A stretch of DNA of 64,000 bases from NCBI GenBank assembly GCA_963791805.1, contig CAWBTU010000006.1, forward strand, positions 2,027,943-2,091,942. The letters are read 5' to 3'. Of this stretch, positions 17,937-26,351 are shown piece by piece (within the stretch, counting starts at the first letter, position 1; each line of letters opens with the position of its first letter). A model generated the notes under the pieces. That model was not told the DNA's origin. It made no database searches and worked only from the letters and a program-made list of their open reading frames with translations. The stretch comes from JACMJL01 sp963791805 (lineage in GTDB: Bacteria > Bacillota > Clostridia > Clostridiales > Clostridiaceae). The translations under genes and the position numbers were made by a program.

Positions 17937-17990
17937 ATATAAAAAGAACATCCTCCTATATAGCTTGGCTATTATGGGAAGGATGTTCTT
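17937..17990 (-). terminator. Long stem-loop terminator upstream of hutH
   Basis: AAGAACATCCT (17944-17954) pairs with AGGATGTTCTT (17980-17990). The 25-nt interior can extend the stem imperfectly (CCTATATAGC against GCTATTATGGG). On the minus strand it is followed by TTTTTATATAAAA, so it can terminate the acyltransferase transcript before hutH, or act as a leader terminator of the hut operon. Confidence 0.65.
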
Positions 17991-18049
17991 ATTTTCTTTA
18001 ATGGCTTGTTAGGATATCTTAGTCTTTCATTTTTGTATTGAATGGAGCA

Positions 18050-18095
18050 GGACACCCTTCTCTTAATAGAAAGCCTACGAAGTTGAAGGGTGTCC
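18050..18095. repeat. 11-bp perfect inverted repeat, unknown role
   Basis: GGACACCCTTC (18050-18060) is perfectly complementary to GAAGGGTGTCC (18085-18095) with a 24-nt loop. It is more GC-rich than its surroundings. No clear poly-T follows on the minus strand; TTTTCTT follows a few bases later on the plus strand, where no gene leads into it. Confidence 0.6.
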
Positions 18096-18161
18096 CGGGT
18101 TTTCTTATGCAAGTTTTTGCCTTCGAATACTGAAACTACAATTAAGCTTTATAAGTATTAT

Positions 18162-19244
18162 CTATACTTGCTTTTTATTATTTATAAACTTACTTTCCAT
18201 TATAAAGGTAATTATTTTATTCAATATGTAACTTAAAACAAATAATGATAGAAAGTATACTATAAGAAACAACCATGTACTAGTGGTTTGGAGGTTACGA
18301 ATTATTCTGTACTTCCACATTAATGCCGCTTCCAGCAAATATATTTCATAAGAATAGAAACCGATAAACCCTAATAGCTTTGAACGATAACCTTTCATAT
18401 TTACGAATCCCACTAATATTATTATCATAACCGCGAAGGATAAGTTTGTTATTGTGAATTTATTAATATTAAGCTCTCTATCTTTAAACAAATACACATA
18501 TGTTACTAAAGACATTATTCCCACAAAAGCGTATATATAATTCATGTGCTTTTTGCTAATTTTTTTTGCTATATCTTCCATATACATTCCTAGAAATGCT
18601 CCTACTGGGAAAGAAATAGCATTTAAACCCCACTGATAAGACACTTCATGTGTATACTTAGAAACTGGATGAAATCTAAAAAGATAGGCAACAAATACAA
18701 GCATTATAATTTTAAATATTTTTTTCATTGGTAGCAAAAATATTATGAAAAAGAACAAATACCATAAGAGTATAAAAGAAATGTACCACATTGAAGCATC
18801 AATTTTTCTATTAAAGTCAAATCCGGCAATTGCCATAATTACTGTTTGTATAGAATAATTTTTGTGATATACAAAAATATCGATAATCACCCATAAAGTT
18901 GTTACCATTGAGTAAGGTATCAAAATCCTTTTAAAACGCCTGAATACAGTTTTTTTGTCAATTCCATTTTTAATATACGATTTAGTTAATCCAAAGCCAG
19001 AAAGCAATAAAAATAGTGTCACACCCTGTGATCCTACATATAAAAGATCCTTTGCATGTATAATTTTATCCGCAGAAAGATGCCCAAAGATAACTAAAAT
19101 AATAGCAATTCCTTTTAGCTCTTCGGTACATCTTAAATCAAGCTTAAAACCAGCCTCATTTTCATATTTTTTACTAAATAGAAGGACAATCATTATAAAG
19201 ACTATCATTGGTAAAAAAACATTAATAATTCTAATCTCCTCCAT
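18162..19244 (-). CDS. Membrane acyltransferase, acyltransferase-3 family
   Basis: A 360-residue protein with about ten membrane helices. The family entry motif is LRCTEELKGIAIILVIFGHL (from about residue 38), with the conserved basic-acidic pair and the helix-embedded GH, followed by VTLFLLLSGFGL. Members such as OafA or WecH O-acetylate surface polysaccharides in the cytoplasmic membrane. It is the last gene of the polysaccharide locus, so O-acetylation (or other acylation) of the polymer made here is likely; the sugar cannot be predicted. The ATG at 19244 has no upstream ribosome site, while GGAGGAG lies just inside the gene; a non-ATG start slightly downstream is possible. Confidence 0.85.
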   Translation of the reverse strand: MEEIRIINVFLPMIVFIMIVLLFSKKYENEAGFKLDLRCTEELKGIAIILVIFGHLSADKIIHAKDLLYVGSQGVTLFLLLSGFGLTKSYIKNGIDKKTVFRRFKRILIPYSMVTTLWVIIDIFVYHKNYSIQTVIMAIAGFDFNRKIDASMWYISFILLWYLFFFIIFLLPMKKIFKIIMLVFVAYLFRFHPVSKYTHEVSYQWGLNAISFPVGAFLGMYMEDIAKKISKKHMNYIYAFVGIMSLVTYVYLFKDRELNINKFTITNLSFAVMIIILVGFVNMKGYRSKLLGFIGFYSYEIYLLEAALMWKYRIIRNLQTTSTWLFLIVYFLSLFVLSYILNKIITFIMESKFINNKKQV

Positions 19245-19277
19245 GCAGTTCTATTTAAAAAATCTTATTTTAACTTG

Positions 19278-20396
19278 TCAAAAGCCCCTATTTTTAAGCA
19301 TATGGGAAAATATTTCTCTGTATCTATTATAAAAACTATCTATAGAGTAATTTTTTTCAATAAATTCATAAAATTTAATTCCCTTTGCATTAAGTTTTTC
19401 TTTATCTAAATAGGCTTCTTTCATTTTCAAATAAATATCTGTAGTATTCTTAGGGTCCATTAAATATCCATATTCTGAAGTTATAATTTCATTTAACTTT
19501 CCTATTTCAGAACAAATCACAGGTTTTTTCACTGTAGCACTTTCTAAAATAACTAAAGGAGGATCTCCCGCCTCGTTTAAAGAAGCTAGAATACTTATAT
19601 CCGATGCAGCAAGAAATCCCAAAGTATTTGTTTGAAATCCAGTCATAATAACATCACTCTGCAAATTATATTCTTTGACTTTTGTTTGAATTGAAGCTTT
19701 CATATCACCATCACCAACACAAATTAATTTAACATTATCATATTCCTTTTTTAACATGTTAAATGCTTCAATTAATTTAATATGATTTTTAATTGGATGA
19801 AGCCTTGCAATACTAACAAACAAAAAGTCATTATCGGCTATTCCGTAAATTCTTCTTAACTCTGAACTACTATTTCCAATATTATTTTCTTTAATATCAA
19901 TACCATTGTTTGCTATATACTTTTCACCTTTGAAATTTTTGTTTTCTAACAAAGTTTTAATTTCAGTAGACACACAAATATAATTTTCAAATTTTTTTAA
20001 ACCCATTTTACTTAAAGGAGTAAAAAACAAAAGCTTAATTTTATTATTTAAAAAATCATATCTATAATCGCTATGTACAGTAGCTACGCATATAGCTTTA
20101 AGCTTTTTCCTCAAAATCGTATAAGAAAAAAACAGTTTGGCACCATTAAAATTAATAATATCAATAGAATTATCAATGGAATACTTAGTAATGTCTTTGT
20201 TAATTAAACTCTTTGTATTAAATAAAACAACTTCTATGGGCAGCTTTTTAGCTTCTTCATAAAGATATCCATCACCAATACATCCCAAAATGATTTCAAT
20301 TTTTGCGTCTTTTAATCCACAAAGGTTTAAAATATATTTTGCTGCACCACCACTATCATTTCCTGAAATTAAAACTAATACTTTTATTTTTCTCAC
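19278..20396 (-). CDS. Glycosyltransferase, GT4 family
   Basis: A 372-residue soluble GT-B fold enzyme. The N-terminus VLVLISGNDSGGAAKYILNL has the Gly-rich acceptor-side loop. The C-terminal nucleotide-sugar domain has FVSIARLHPIKNHIKLIEAF (about 190-210), LICVGDGDM, and the EX7E-like DISILASLNEAGDPPLVILE with E...E metal-independent catalysis. It presumably adds one sugar to the lipid-linked repeat unit. It lies between rfbD and the membrane acyltransferase. The start is GTG at 20396 with only a weak AAGAG upstream, so the exact start is uncertain. Donor and acceptor cannot be told from sequence. Confidence 0.85.
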   Translation of the reverse strand: MRKIKVLVLISGNDSGGAAKYILNLCGLKDAKIEIILGCIGDGYLYEEAKKLPIEVVLFNTKSLINKDITKYSIDNSIDIINFNGAKLFFSYTILRKKLKAICVATVHSDYRYDFLNNKIKLLFFTPLSKMGLKKFENYICVSTEIKTLLENKNFKGEKYIANNGIDIKENNIGNSSSELRRIYGIADNDFLFVSIARLHPIKNHIKLIEAFNMLKKEYDNVKLICVGDGDMKASIQTKVKEYNLQSDVIMTGFQTNTLGFLAASDISILASLNEAGDPPLVILESATVKKPVICSEIGKLNEIITSEYGYLMDPKNTTDIYLKMKEAYLDKEKLNAKGIKFYEFIEKNYSIDSFYNRYREIFSHMLKNRGF

Positions 20397-20427
20397 CTCT
20401 TACAAACCTACAATCAAATTCATTATA

Positions 20428-21276
20428 TTACTTATATAATTTTTTTATATACTCATCTAAAGCTTCTTCCCAAGTTCTTGTTATATCACCAGTTGTTAGT
20501 TTTAGCATATAATTATCTAATACTGAATAGTTCGGCCTTTTTGCTGGTCTTGGAAATTCTTTTGTAGTGCATGGAATCAATTCAGTATCAATTCCTTTTA
20601 ACCTGAATATCTCTTTTGTGAACTCATACCAAGTAGTTTCACCTTTACAAGTACAATGAAAAAGTCCATAATTTTTCTCTTCAATCAATTTAATAATAAC
20701 CTTAGCCAAATCAACTGTGCTTGTTGGAGTTCCATGTTGATCATTTACTACCTTTAAGCTTTTATTTGTTTTACTTAAATCTATCATTGTTTTAACAAAA
20801 TTATTTCCGTCTCCATAAAGCCAAGCTGTTCTAATAATATAACTCTTTGGATTTAGTTCTTTTACAACGTTTTCACCAAAGAATTTTGAGTTTCCGTAAA
20901 TTGTTTGAGGACTCGGTTTATCAAATTCGGTAATAGGTCTTGTAGCTTCTCCATCAAATACATAATCTGTTGAAATTTGAACTAACTCAGCGCCTATACT
21001 AAAGGCAGCTTGAGCTAAGTTTTTAGGTCCAATTGTATTAATTTTATATGCCATATTTATATCTGTTTCACATTTATCCACATTTGTATAGGCTGCACAA
21101 TTTATTATAATATCAGGCTTAATATCTTTTATCTTAAAGTAGACCACTGCACTATTTGATATATCCAATTCACCTTGGTCAGTTAAAATTAGTTCTATAT
21201 TATTGTGGTTTCGCAGTTGCTTTGTTAACTCTCTACCAAGTTGTCCATTAGACCCAGTAATTAATACTTTTTTCAT
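20428..21276 (-). CDS. rfbD: dTDP-4-dehydrorhamnose reductase
   Basis: It reduces dTDP-4-keto-L-rhamnose to dTDP-L-rhamnose. The 282-residue extended short-chain dehydrogenase has the NAD(P) motif GSNGQLG (8-14), STDYVFDG (102-109), and the catalytic Y127-x3-K131 in YGNSK. The ATG at 21276 follows AGAGGTG. The partners rfbA, rfbB and rfbC are not in the window, so they must be elsewhere if rhamnose is made. It follows tagA but is separated from it by a terminator with only about 25 nt between that terminator and this start codon. Confidence 0.9.
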   Translation of the reverse strand: MKKVLITGSNGQLGRELTKQLRNHNNIELILTDQGELDISNSAVVYFKIKDIKPDIIINCAAYTNVDKCETDINMAYKINTIGPKNLAQAAFSIGAELVQISTDYVFDGEATRPITEFDKPSPQTIYGNSKFFGENVVKELNPKSYIIRTAWLYGDGNNFVKTMIDLSKTNKSLKVVNDQHGTPTSTVDLAKVIIKLIEEKNYGLFHCTCKGETTWYEFTKEIFRLKGIDTELIPCTTKEFPRPAKRPNYSVLDNYMLKLTTGDITRTWEEALDEYIKKLYK

Positions 21277-21301
21277 GATAACACCTCTAATAATTTATTA
21301 C

Positions 21302-21328
21302 AAAAAATAAGAGCTTATAGAGCTCTTA
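21302..21328 (-). terminator. Intrinsic terminator between tagA and rfbD
   Basis: TAAGAGCT and AGCTCTTA (21308-21315 / 21321-21328) pair perfectly around a 5-nt loop and are followed on the minus strand by six T. It begins right after the tagA stop. The space left before the rfbD start is too short for a promoter. Confidence 0.85.
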
Positions 21329-22066
21329 CTAAATGTTCTTCTCATCTTTTATTATATATTTATTGACAAATACTTTCAACATGAATTTAGGTATTACAAA
21401 TAATCTCTTGATTCTCACTGGTTCCTTGCATACTCTGTATAGCCATTCAATTCCACAATTTATCATCCACTGAGGAGCACGCTTTACCTTATTAGCATAA
21501 ACATCAAAGCAGCCTCCAACTCCCATGAGAATTGAACAATTTAACTTATCAAAATATTTAGCTATAAATATTTCCTGCCTTGGTGACCCCATTGCAACAA
21601 AAATTGCATATGGCTTATTTTCATCTATATCTTGCACAATTTCTTCACAGCTATCTAAATCAAAATAACCATCATGACTGCCACAAATCACTAATTCAGG
21701 ATACTTCTTTTTAATATTTTTAACACAAATATCAAGTATTTCTTGCTTAGAACCAATCAAATAAACTGACTTATTAGTTGTTTCACAAACATTTAATATC
21801 TCTGCCATTACCTCTATACCAGCTATTTTTTCTTTAACAGGTTCCCTAACGATTTTTGATGATATAACTACACCAATTCCATCAGGAATAATCATAGATT
21901 GTTTTGAAATAAAATTACTTAATAGAAGTTCACTATTTAATCCATTAGTAAGAACTTCAGGATTCCCTGAAATTATATGAATTTTCCCTTCTTTGGAGAA
22001 AACTTCATCGATAAATTCCTTTTTACTTTTATTAAAAATATTCAAACCCAAAATTGTTGTTGACAT
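21329..22066 (-). CDS. tagA: WecG/TagA/CpsF-family glycosyltransferase (GT26)
   Basis: A 245-residue peripheral membrane glycosyltransferase. Family blocks are GNPEVLTNG (34-42), PDGIGVV with the catalytic Asp at D62, VYLIGSK, and AMGSPRQE (158-165), then an amphipathic basic C-terminus (WLYRVCKEPVRIKRLF) thought to dock on the membrane. TagA adds N-acetylmannosamine to undecaprenyl-diphosphate-GlcNAc in wall teichoic acid linkage units; WecG adds ManNAcA in enterobacterial common antigen. With wecB in the same locus, a ManNAc-type donor is reasonable. The ATG at 22066 follows AGGGGG. Confidence 0.88.
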   Translation of the reverse strand: MSTTILGLNIFNKSKKEFIDEVFSKEGKIHIISGNPEVLTNGLNSELLLSNFISKQSMIIPDGIGVVISSKIVREPVKEKIAGIEVMAEILNVCETTNKSVYLIGSKQEILDICVKNIKKKYPELVICGSHDGYFDLDSCEEIVQDIDENKPYAIFVAMGSPRQEIFIAKYFDKLNCSILMGVGGCFDVYANKVKRAPQWMINCGIEWLYRVCKEPVRIKRLFVIPKFMLKVFVNKYIIKDEKNI

Positions 22067-22121
22067 AGCTAACCCCCTGATAAAAATTAAGGTAAGTTAA
22101 AAAATTAGTAGAAAATTACTT

Positions 22122-22775
22122 CTAATAAGCTCCTTCTTTTTTAAAAACAGAAATAAATGTAAGAAACAATAATTTTATATCAAAGATGATAGAAAATTTT
22201 TTTATATATGTTAAATCATAAAAAATTGTTTTTCTTAGTTCAATTTCACCTCTTCCACTTACTTGAGCTAAACCAGTAATACCAGGTAAAACAAGTAACC
22301 TTTGTTTGTAATATTCAGGATAATGTTTAACTACCTCAGGAATCTCTGGTCTAGGTCCGACGAAACTCATATTACCTATTAATACATTAAAGAGTTGAGG
22401 TATCTCATCAAAACTTGATTTCCTTAAGAAAGCTCCAACTTTAGTGATTCTATTATCATTTTTATTTTGAAAAATAAAATTATCAATATTTTGAGAATCA
22501 AGCTCTAACTTATGGCTTTTCTCCGCATCTACAATCATTGTTCTAAATTTGTATATTGTAAACGGTTTTTCATTTTTACCAATTCTTGTTTGCATAAACA
22601 TTGCAGGGCCCTTTGAATCGATTTTAATCACAATTATAATTATTAAGAATAGTGGACTCAAAATTATAATTCCAATGATAGATAATATCACATCCAATAA
22701 TCTTTTTACTATAAATTGAAATCTTTTTCTCTCTATATCATTTTCTGCTTCAATTATTATATTATTTTTTTCCAT
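22122..22775 (-). CDS. Undecaprenyl-phosphate sugar phosphotransferase (initiating enzyme)
   Basis: It transfers a sugar-1-phosphate from UDP-sugar to undecaprenyl phosphate, starting the repeat unit. A short cytoplasmic N-terminus precedes the single re-entrant helix (LDVILSIIGIIILSPLFLII, about 27-46). The catalytic domain carries KFRTM, the Asp-Glu pair in SFDEIPQLFNVL, MSFVGPRPE and LPGITGLAQVSGRGE. At 217 residues it is the minimal monotopic form, without the extra N-terminal helices of WbaP. The ATG at 22775 follows GGAGG. It sits between an O-antigen ligase-type gene and tagA. The sugar (Glc, Gal or an N-acetylhexosamine) is not predictable. Confidence 0.92.
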   Translation of the reverse strand: MEKNNIIIEAENDIERKRFQFIVKRLLDVILSIIGIIILSPLFLIIIIVIKIDSKGPAMFMQTRIGKNEKPFTIYKFRTMIVDAEKSHKLELDSQNIDNFIFQNKNDNRITKVGAFLRKSSFDEIPQLFNVLIGNMSFVGPRPEIPEVVKHYPEYYKQRLLVLPGITGLAQVSGRGEIELRKTIFYDLTYIKKFSIIFDIKLLFLTFISVFKKEGAY

Positions 22776-22817
22776 TATAACCTCCAAAAATTGAAAAGTA
22801 TACAATTATCCTTAACT

Positions 22818-24047
22818 TTAATTGCTATCAACTTTTAAATCTGATTTAAAAGCATTTGATTGGGATATTGCAATAAACATCCAAAAATAAATTATTACTT
22901 TTGGTGCAGAAAAAAAGTTATCAATCATATTCATCATAATAAAAACTACAAAGGAAATAATAAAGCCTTTATAGTAAAATCTAACAAATGAATTTTTCAC
23001 AAACTTAATAAATCTTAAAATGCTAAAAAGAATGGACGAGATTAATCCTAAAAAAACTGCAAGTCCAAAAATACCCAGTTCACATTGAACCTTTAAAAAT
23101 ATGTTATGGGGATGAACATTAGTTGTGGGATTATAATTTATATAACTATATTTACCTTTATAACGTTGATAAAAAGTAGAATAGTTTCCATTTCCAACCC
23201 CTAGAATTGGATGATCCCTAATTATATCAAGTGCTACTCTCCAAAGCTTTATCCTTGACATATTTTGGCTTGTATCTCCAATTTTTAGTATTCTGGTCCT
23301 AACGCTTGGAATAAATACTGTAATTATACCTATTCCTCCTACCCATGTAATAAACTTCCAACTGTAAAAAAACATCAAAAATGCAAATCCAATTATTAGT
23401 CCTAATAAAGCATTTCTAGAACCAGTCAATGTAATACTTACAATTATTAACAGTGTGATTATCAAATATATTATTTTGTCTTTTCTTTTTTTAGTATCTA
23501 TTGCAAGCGTTGCAATAGGAAAAATTGATAGTATTAGATACATAGCAAAATTATTAGGGTTTTCAAATGTAGATTGAATCCTATATATTCCATGTGAAAT
23601 ATCTACATCAAAGCTAAAAGCCAAGCCGATTATACCATAAACGCAAACTATAACAACATTAATAATATGGAATTTCATCAATTTTTCTATGACAGTTCTA
23701 TCAGTTATTTCATATTTAATAATAAAAAACAGTGCTAAATATGTTGAAAATCTTACACTTTCTCTCAACGCTAGCTTTTTATCTGTAGAATACAATATGG
23801 ATAATATCATTATACCTGCATATAATATTAAAAATAGCAACGTATAATCCTTAAATATATATTTAAATGCATTTATAAATTTATCTCTCATTTCTTTATT
23901 AACAATTATAAATATAATATAAACTAATATAATTAATGCTAAGAATGCATCACCATTAAATGGTATAGATCTAATTTTGAACTTGCTAGGAACTAGTGCA
24001 AAAATAAAAATATTTATGTACATCAAAAAGTAAAGTACTTTATTCAT
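22818..24047 (-). CDS. O-antigen ligase/polymerase (Wzy-like) membrane protein
   Basis: A 409-residue protein with about eleven membrane helices and the large extracytoplasmic loop typical of the Wzy_C/O-antigen ligase family: RVALDIIRDHPILGVGNGNY (about 265-285) followed by NVHPHNIFLKVQCELG, which carries the conserved His of the family. Such proteins polymerise repeat units or ligate the finished glycan on the outer face of the membrane. A second member of the family in this locus is split by a frameshift at 31248-32704, so this one is probably the functional polymerase or ligase. The ATG at 24047 follows AGAGAGG. Confidence 0.85.
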   Translation of the reverse strand: MNKVLYFLMYINIFIFALVPSKFKIRSIPFNGDAFLALIILVYIIFIIVNKEMRDKFINAFKYIFKDYTLLFLILYAGIMILSILYSTDKKLALRESVRFSTYLALFFIIKYEITDRTVIEKLMKFHIINVVIVCVYGIIGLAFSFDVDISHGIYRIQSTFENPNNFAMYLILSIFPIATLAIDTKKRKDKIIYLIITLLIIVSITLTGSRNALLGLIIGFAFLMFFYSWKFITWVGGIGIITVFIPSVRTRILKIGDTSQNMSRIKLWRVALDIIRDHPILGVGNGNYSTFYQRYKGKYSYINYNPTTNVHPHNIFLKVQCELGIFGLAVFLGLISSILFSILRFIKFVKNSFVRFYYKGFIISFVVFIMMNMIDNFFSAPKVIIYFWMFIAISQSNAFKSDLKVDSN

Positions 24048-24069
24048 AACTAATTATCCTCTCTAAAAC

Positions 24070-25293
24070 TTATATCATTACATTCTTTAATACATGCTCA
24101 AGTTTTTTTGCTACCATATCTCTTGAATAATTTTTCACAACATAGCTTCGTCCACTTTTACCCATTTTCTCTCTTAACTCCTTATTATTATAGAGCATTA
24201 ACACTGCTTCTGCAATTTTCTCAGAGTTTTCAGGTTCTACAACAATACCAGCTCCAGCATCATTTATTAGTTTTTCAGCCTCGCCTTCCACTGCCAAAAT
24301 TATTGGTAGCTCAGATGATAAAGCTTCAAACATTTTTGAAGGCAAAGCTCCCCTAAATATATCAAGCTTTTTTAAAGGAATAATAGTAGCATCCATAGAA
24401 GAAATTATTTTAGGCATATTTGACTTTGGCTGAACAGGTAAAAATGTTACATTATCAAGCCTTTTCTCGTTTTTTATTGCAATAAGTTTTTCCTTCTCTG
24501 CACCATCTCCTATTAAAAGAAATTGTATTTCTTTCTCATCTTTTAATATCTCAGCAGCTTCAAGCACTACTTCAAGACCTTGTGCAAGTCCAAGTATTCC
24601 AGCATAACAAATTGCAAACTTTCCATCAATTTCATTCTCTTTTCTGAATTCTTCATCTCTATTTTCGATCTTAAAGAACTCAGTATCAACACCATTGGTT
24701 ATTAAATGTACTTTTTCATTGTTAAATCCTCTTTTTACTATGTTATCAACAATACCTTGTGTTTGGCAGGTTATTGCATCAGCTTTCCTATAGCAAAACT
24801 CTTCAAGCCAAGTTGACATCTTGATAAACAACTTACTATTTAAAACTCCAAGTTTTATAGCTGATTCTGGCCAAAGATCAGAAACATTAAAAATAAACTT
24901 TGCTTTTTTCTTCTTTGCTATCCTATATCCTGACCAACCTAAAAATAATGGAGGTGATTCCGTAATAACTACATCTTGGTCATCTATGTACTTGGGGCCA
25001 ATGAATAAACTTGAAAATGTAAATGATAGATAATTTCTTAATCTTTTTACAAATGCTTTATCCTTTGTTGCATATATTCTTGTTCTTACAATATGTATAC
25101 CTTCTAATTCCTCTATTACAACTTTCTTGCCCTTATAATCCTCAAATATTTCACCTTTAGGGTAGTTGGGCATTGCAGTCAATATAGTTACTTCATGACC
25201 AAAACTTTTAAGTTGCTTAGCGAACTCAAATATTCTATTCTGCGGTGCCCCCACTTCCGGAGGACAGTATTGAGTCAAAAATAAAATTTTCAT
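24070..25293 (-). CDS. Glycosyltransferase, GT4 family (WbuB-like)
   Basis: A 407-residue GT-B enzyme. The opening LFLTQYCPPEVGAPQNRIFE and the segment TAMPNYPKGEIF are characteristic of WbuB-type transferases, several of which use amino-deoxysugars such as N-acetylfucosamine. The donor domain has CYAGILGLAQGLEVVLEAA, LIGDGAEK and the catalytic region GALPSKMFEALSSELPIILA. The ATG at 25293 follows AGAGGTG; it begins 10 nt after wecB ends. The donor assignment is weak; the family is firm. Confidence 0.87.
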   Translation of the reverse strand: MKILFLTQYCPPEVGAPQNRIFEFAKQLKSFGHEVTILTAMPNYPKGEIFEDYKGKKVVIEELEGIHIVRTRIYATKDKAFVKRLRNYLSFTFSSLFIGPKYIDDQDVVITESPPLFLGWSGYRIAKKKKAKFIFNVSDLWPESAIKLGVLNSKLFIKMSTWLEEFCYRKADAITCQTQGIVDNIVKRGFNNEKVHLITNGVDTEFFKIENRDEEFRKENEIDGKFAICYAGILGLAQGLEVVLEAAEILKDEKEIQFLLIGDGAEKEKLIAIKNEKRLDNVTFLPVQPKSNMPKIISSMDATIIPLKKLDIFRGALPSKMFEALSSELPIILAVEGEAEKLINDAGAGIVVEPENSEKIAEAVLMLYNNKELREKMGKSGRSYVVKNYSRDMVAKKLEHVLKNVMI

Positions 25294-25303
25294 TATTTCA
25301 CCT

Positions 25304-26350
25304 CTAAATTTCTCTATTTATAATATTCAAAATTTGCATTGCAGCTCTACCTTCTCCAAAGATATTTTCTTGCTCCTGGTTAGGTAAAAAATTAACTATT
25401 GCATCTATTATTCTATTTTTATCAGTACCTACAATTTTATTCCATCCATTATTAACAGTTTCTATCCATTCAGTCTCATCTCGCATTGTAATACAAGGTT
25501 TCTTCATGAAAAATGCTTCCTTCTGCACCCCTCCACTGTCTGTAACTATTTTTTCAGCATGCATTTCTAAACAAATCATATCTAAATAACCAACGGGTTC
25601 AATAACTTTTACATTTTCAGAAAAATTTAATCCATAATCTGATATGTATTTTCTAGTTCTTGGGTGAATGGGTAATATTACTTTCTTATCACATTCATTT
25701 AAAGCCTCAATTATGTTTTTTAACCGCTTAATATCATCAGTATTTTCTGCTCTATGAATAGTAGTCAAAATATAGTCACCAGTTATTTTAGAAAAATTAG
25801 ATTTTTTTTCTGCAAGATCTTTAAAATGTAAAATAGCATCGTACATTACATCCCCAACCTGATAAACTTTATCAGTTATTCCCTGGTTTTTCAAATTTTC
25901 TATTGCAGAAGAAGTAGGAACAAATAGCAGTGATGAAACATGATCGGTTAAAATTCTATTCTGCTCTTCTGGCATTTTCATATTAAAGCTTCTTAATCCA
26001 GCTTCTACATGAGCTACTGGAATTAGAAGCTTACTTCCACATAATGCTCCCGCTAAAGTAGAATTTGTATCTCCATAAACAAGAATCAAATCAGGTTTTT
26101 CCTTTAAATAAATATCTTCTAAATGAATTAACATTTCTCCTGTCTGCCTACCATGTCCACCTGAACCTACTCCAAGATTATAGTCTGGTTTAGGTATCCT
26201 TAATTCATCAAAAAAAACTTTTGACATATTTTCATCATAATGTTGTCCGGTATGAACTAGTATTTCCTCATGCTGTTGCCTCAAAAGATTTGAAACTGCA
26301 GCAGCTTTTATAAATTGAGGTCTAGCGCCAATAACTGTTAATATCTTCAT
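25304..26350 (-). CDS. wecB: UDP-N-acetylglucosamine 2-epimerase (WecB/MnaA family)
   Basis: A 348-residue non-hydrolysing epimerase interconverting UDP-GlcNAc and UDP-ManNAc. Motifs: GARPQ (8-12), GDTNSTLAG (93-101), HVEAGLRS (114-121), PEEQNR and DSGGVQKEAF near the C-terminus. A WbpI-type activity on UDP-2,3-diacetamido-glucuronate is an alternative given the WbpA/B-like genes upstream. The ATG at 26350 follows GGAGG and lies one base after the previous stop. Its product would suit the TagA-family transferase of this locus. Confidence 0.9.
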   Translation of the reverse strand: MKILTVIGARPQFIKAAAVSNLLRQQHEEILVHTGQHYDENMSKVFFDELRIPKPDYNLGVGSGGHGRQTGEMLIHLEDIYLKEKPDLILVYGDTNSTLAGALCGSKLLIPVAHVEAGLRSFNMKMPEEQNRILTDHVSSLLFVPTSSAIENLKNQGITDKVYQVGDVMYDAILHFKDLAEKKSNFSKITGDYILTTIHRAENTDDIKRLKNIIEALNECDKKVILPIHPRTRKYISDYGLNFSENVKVIEPVGYLDMICLEMHAEKIVTDSGGVQKEAFFMKKPCITMRDETEWIETVNNGWNKIVGTDKNRIIDAIVNFLPNQEQENIFGEGRAAMQILNIINREI

Positions 26351-26351
26351 T

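Larger units (their letters stand above)
17789..18161. other. Gene-free interval upstream of hutH with two long stem-loops
   Basis: I see no credible gene in these 373 nt. The interval contains the end of the polysaccharide transcription unit (a terminator at 17937-17990), a second long hairpin at 18050-18095, and an AT-rich stretch before hutH where its promoter should lie. The two hairpins are listed separately. Confidence 0.7.
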
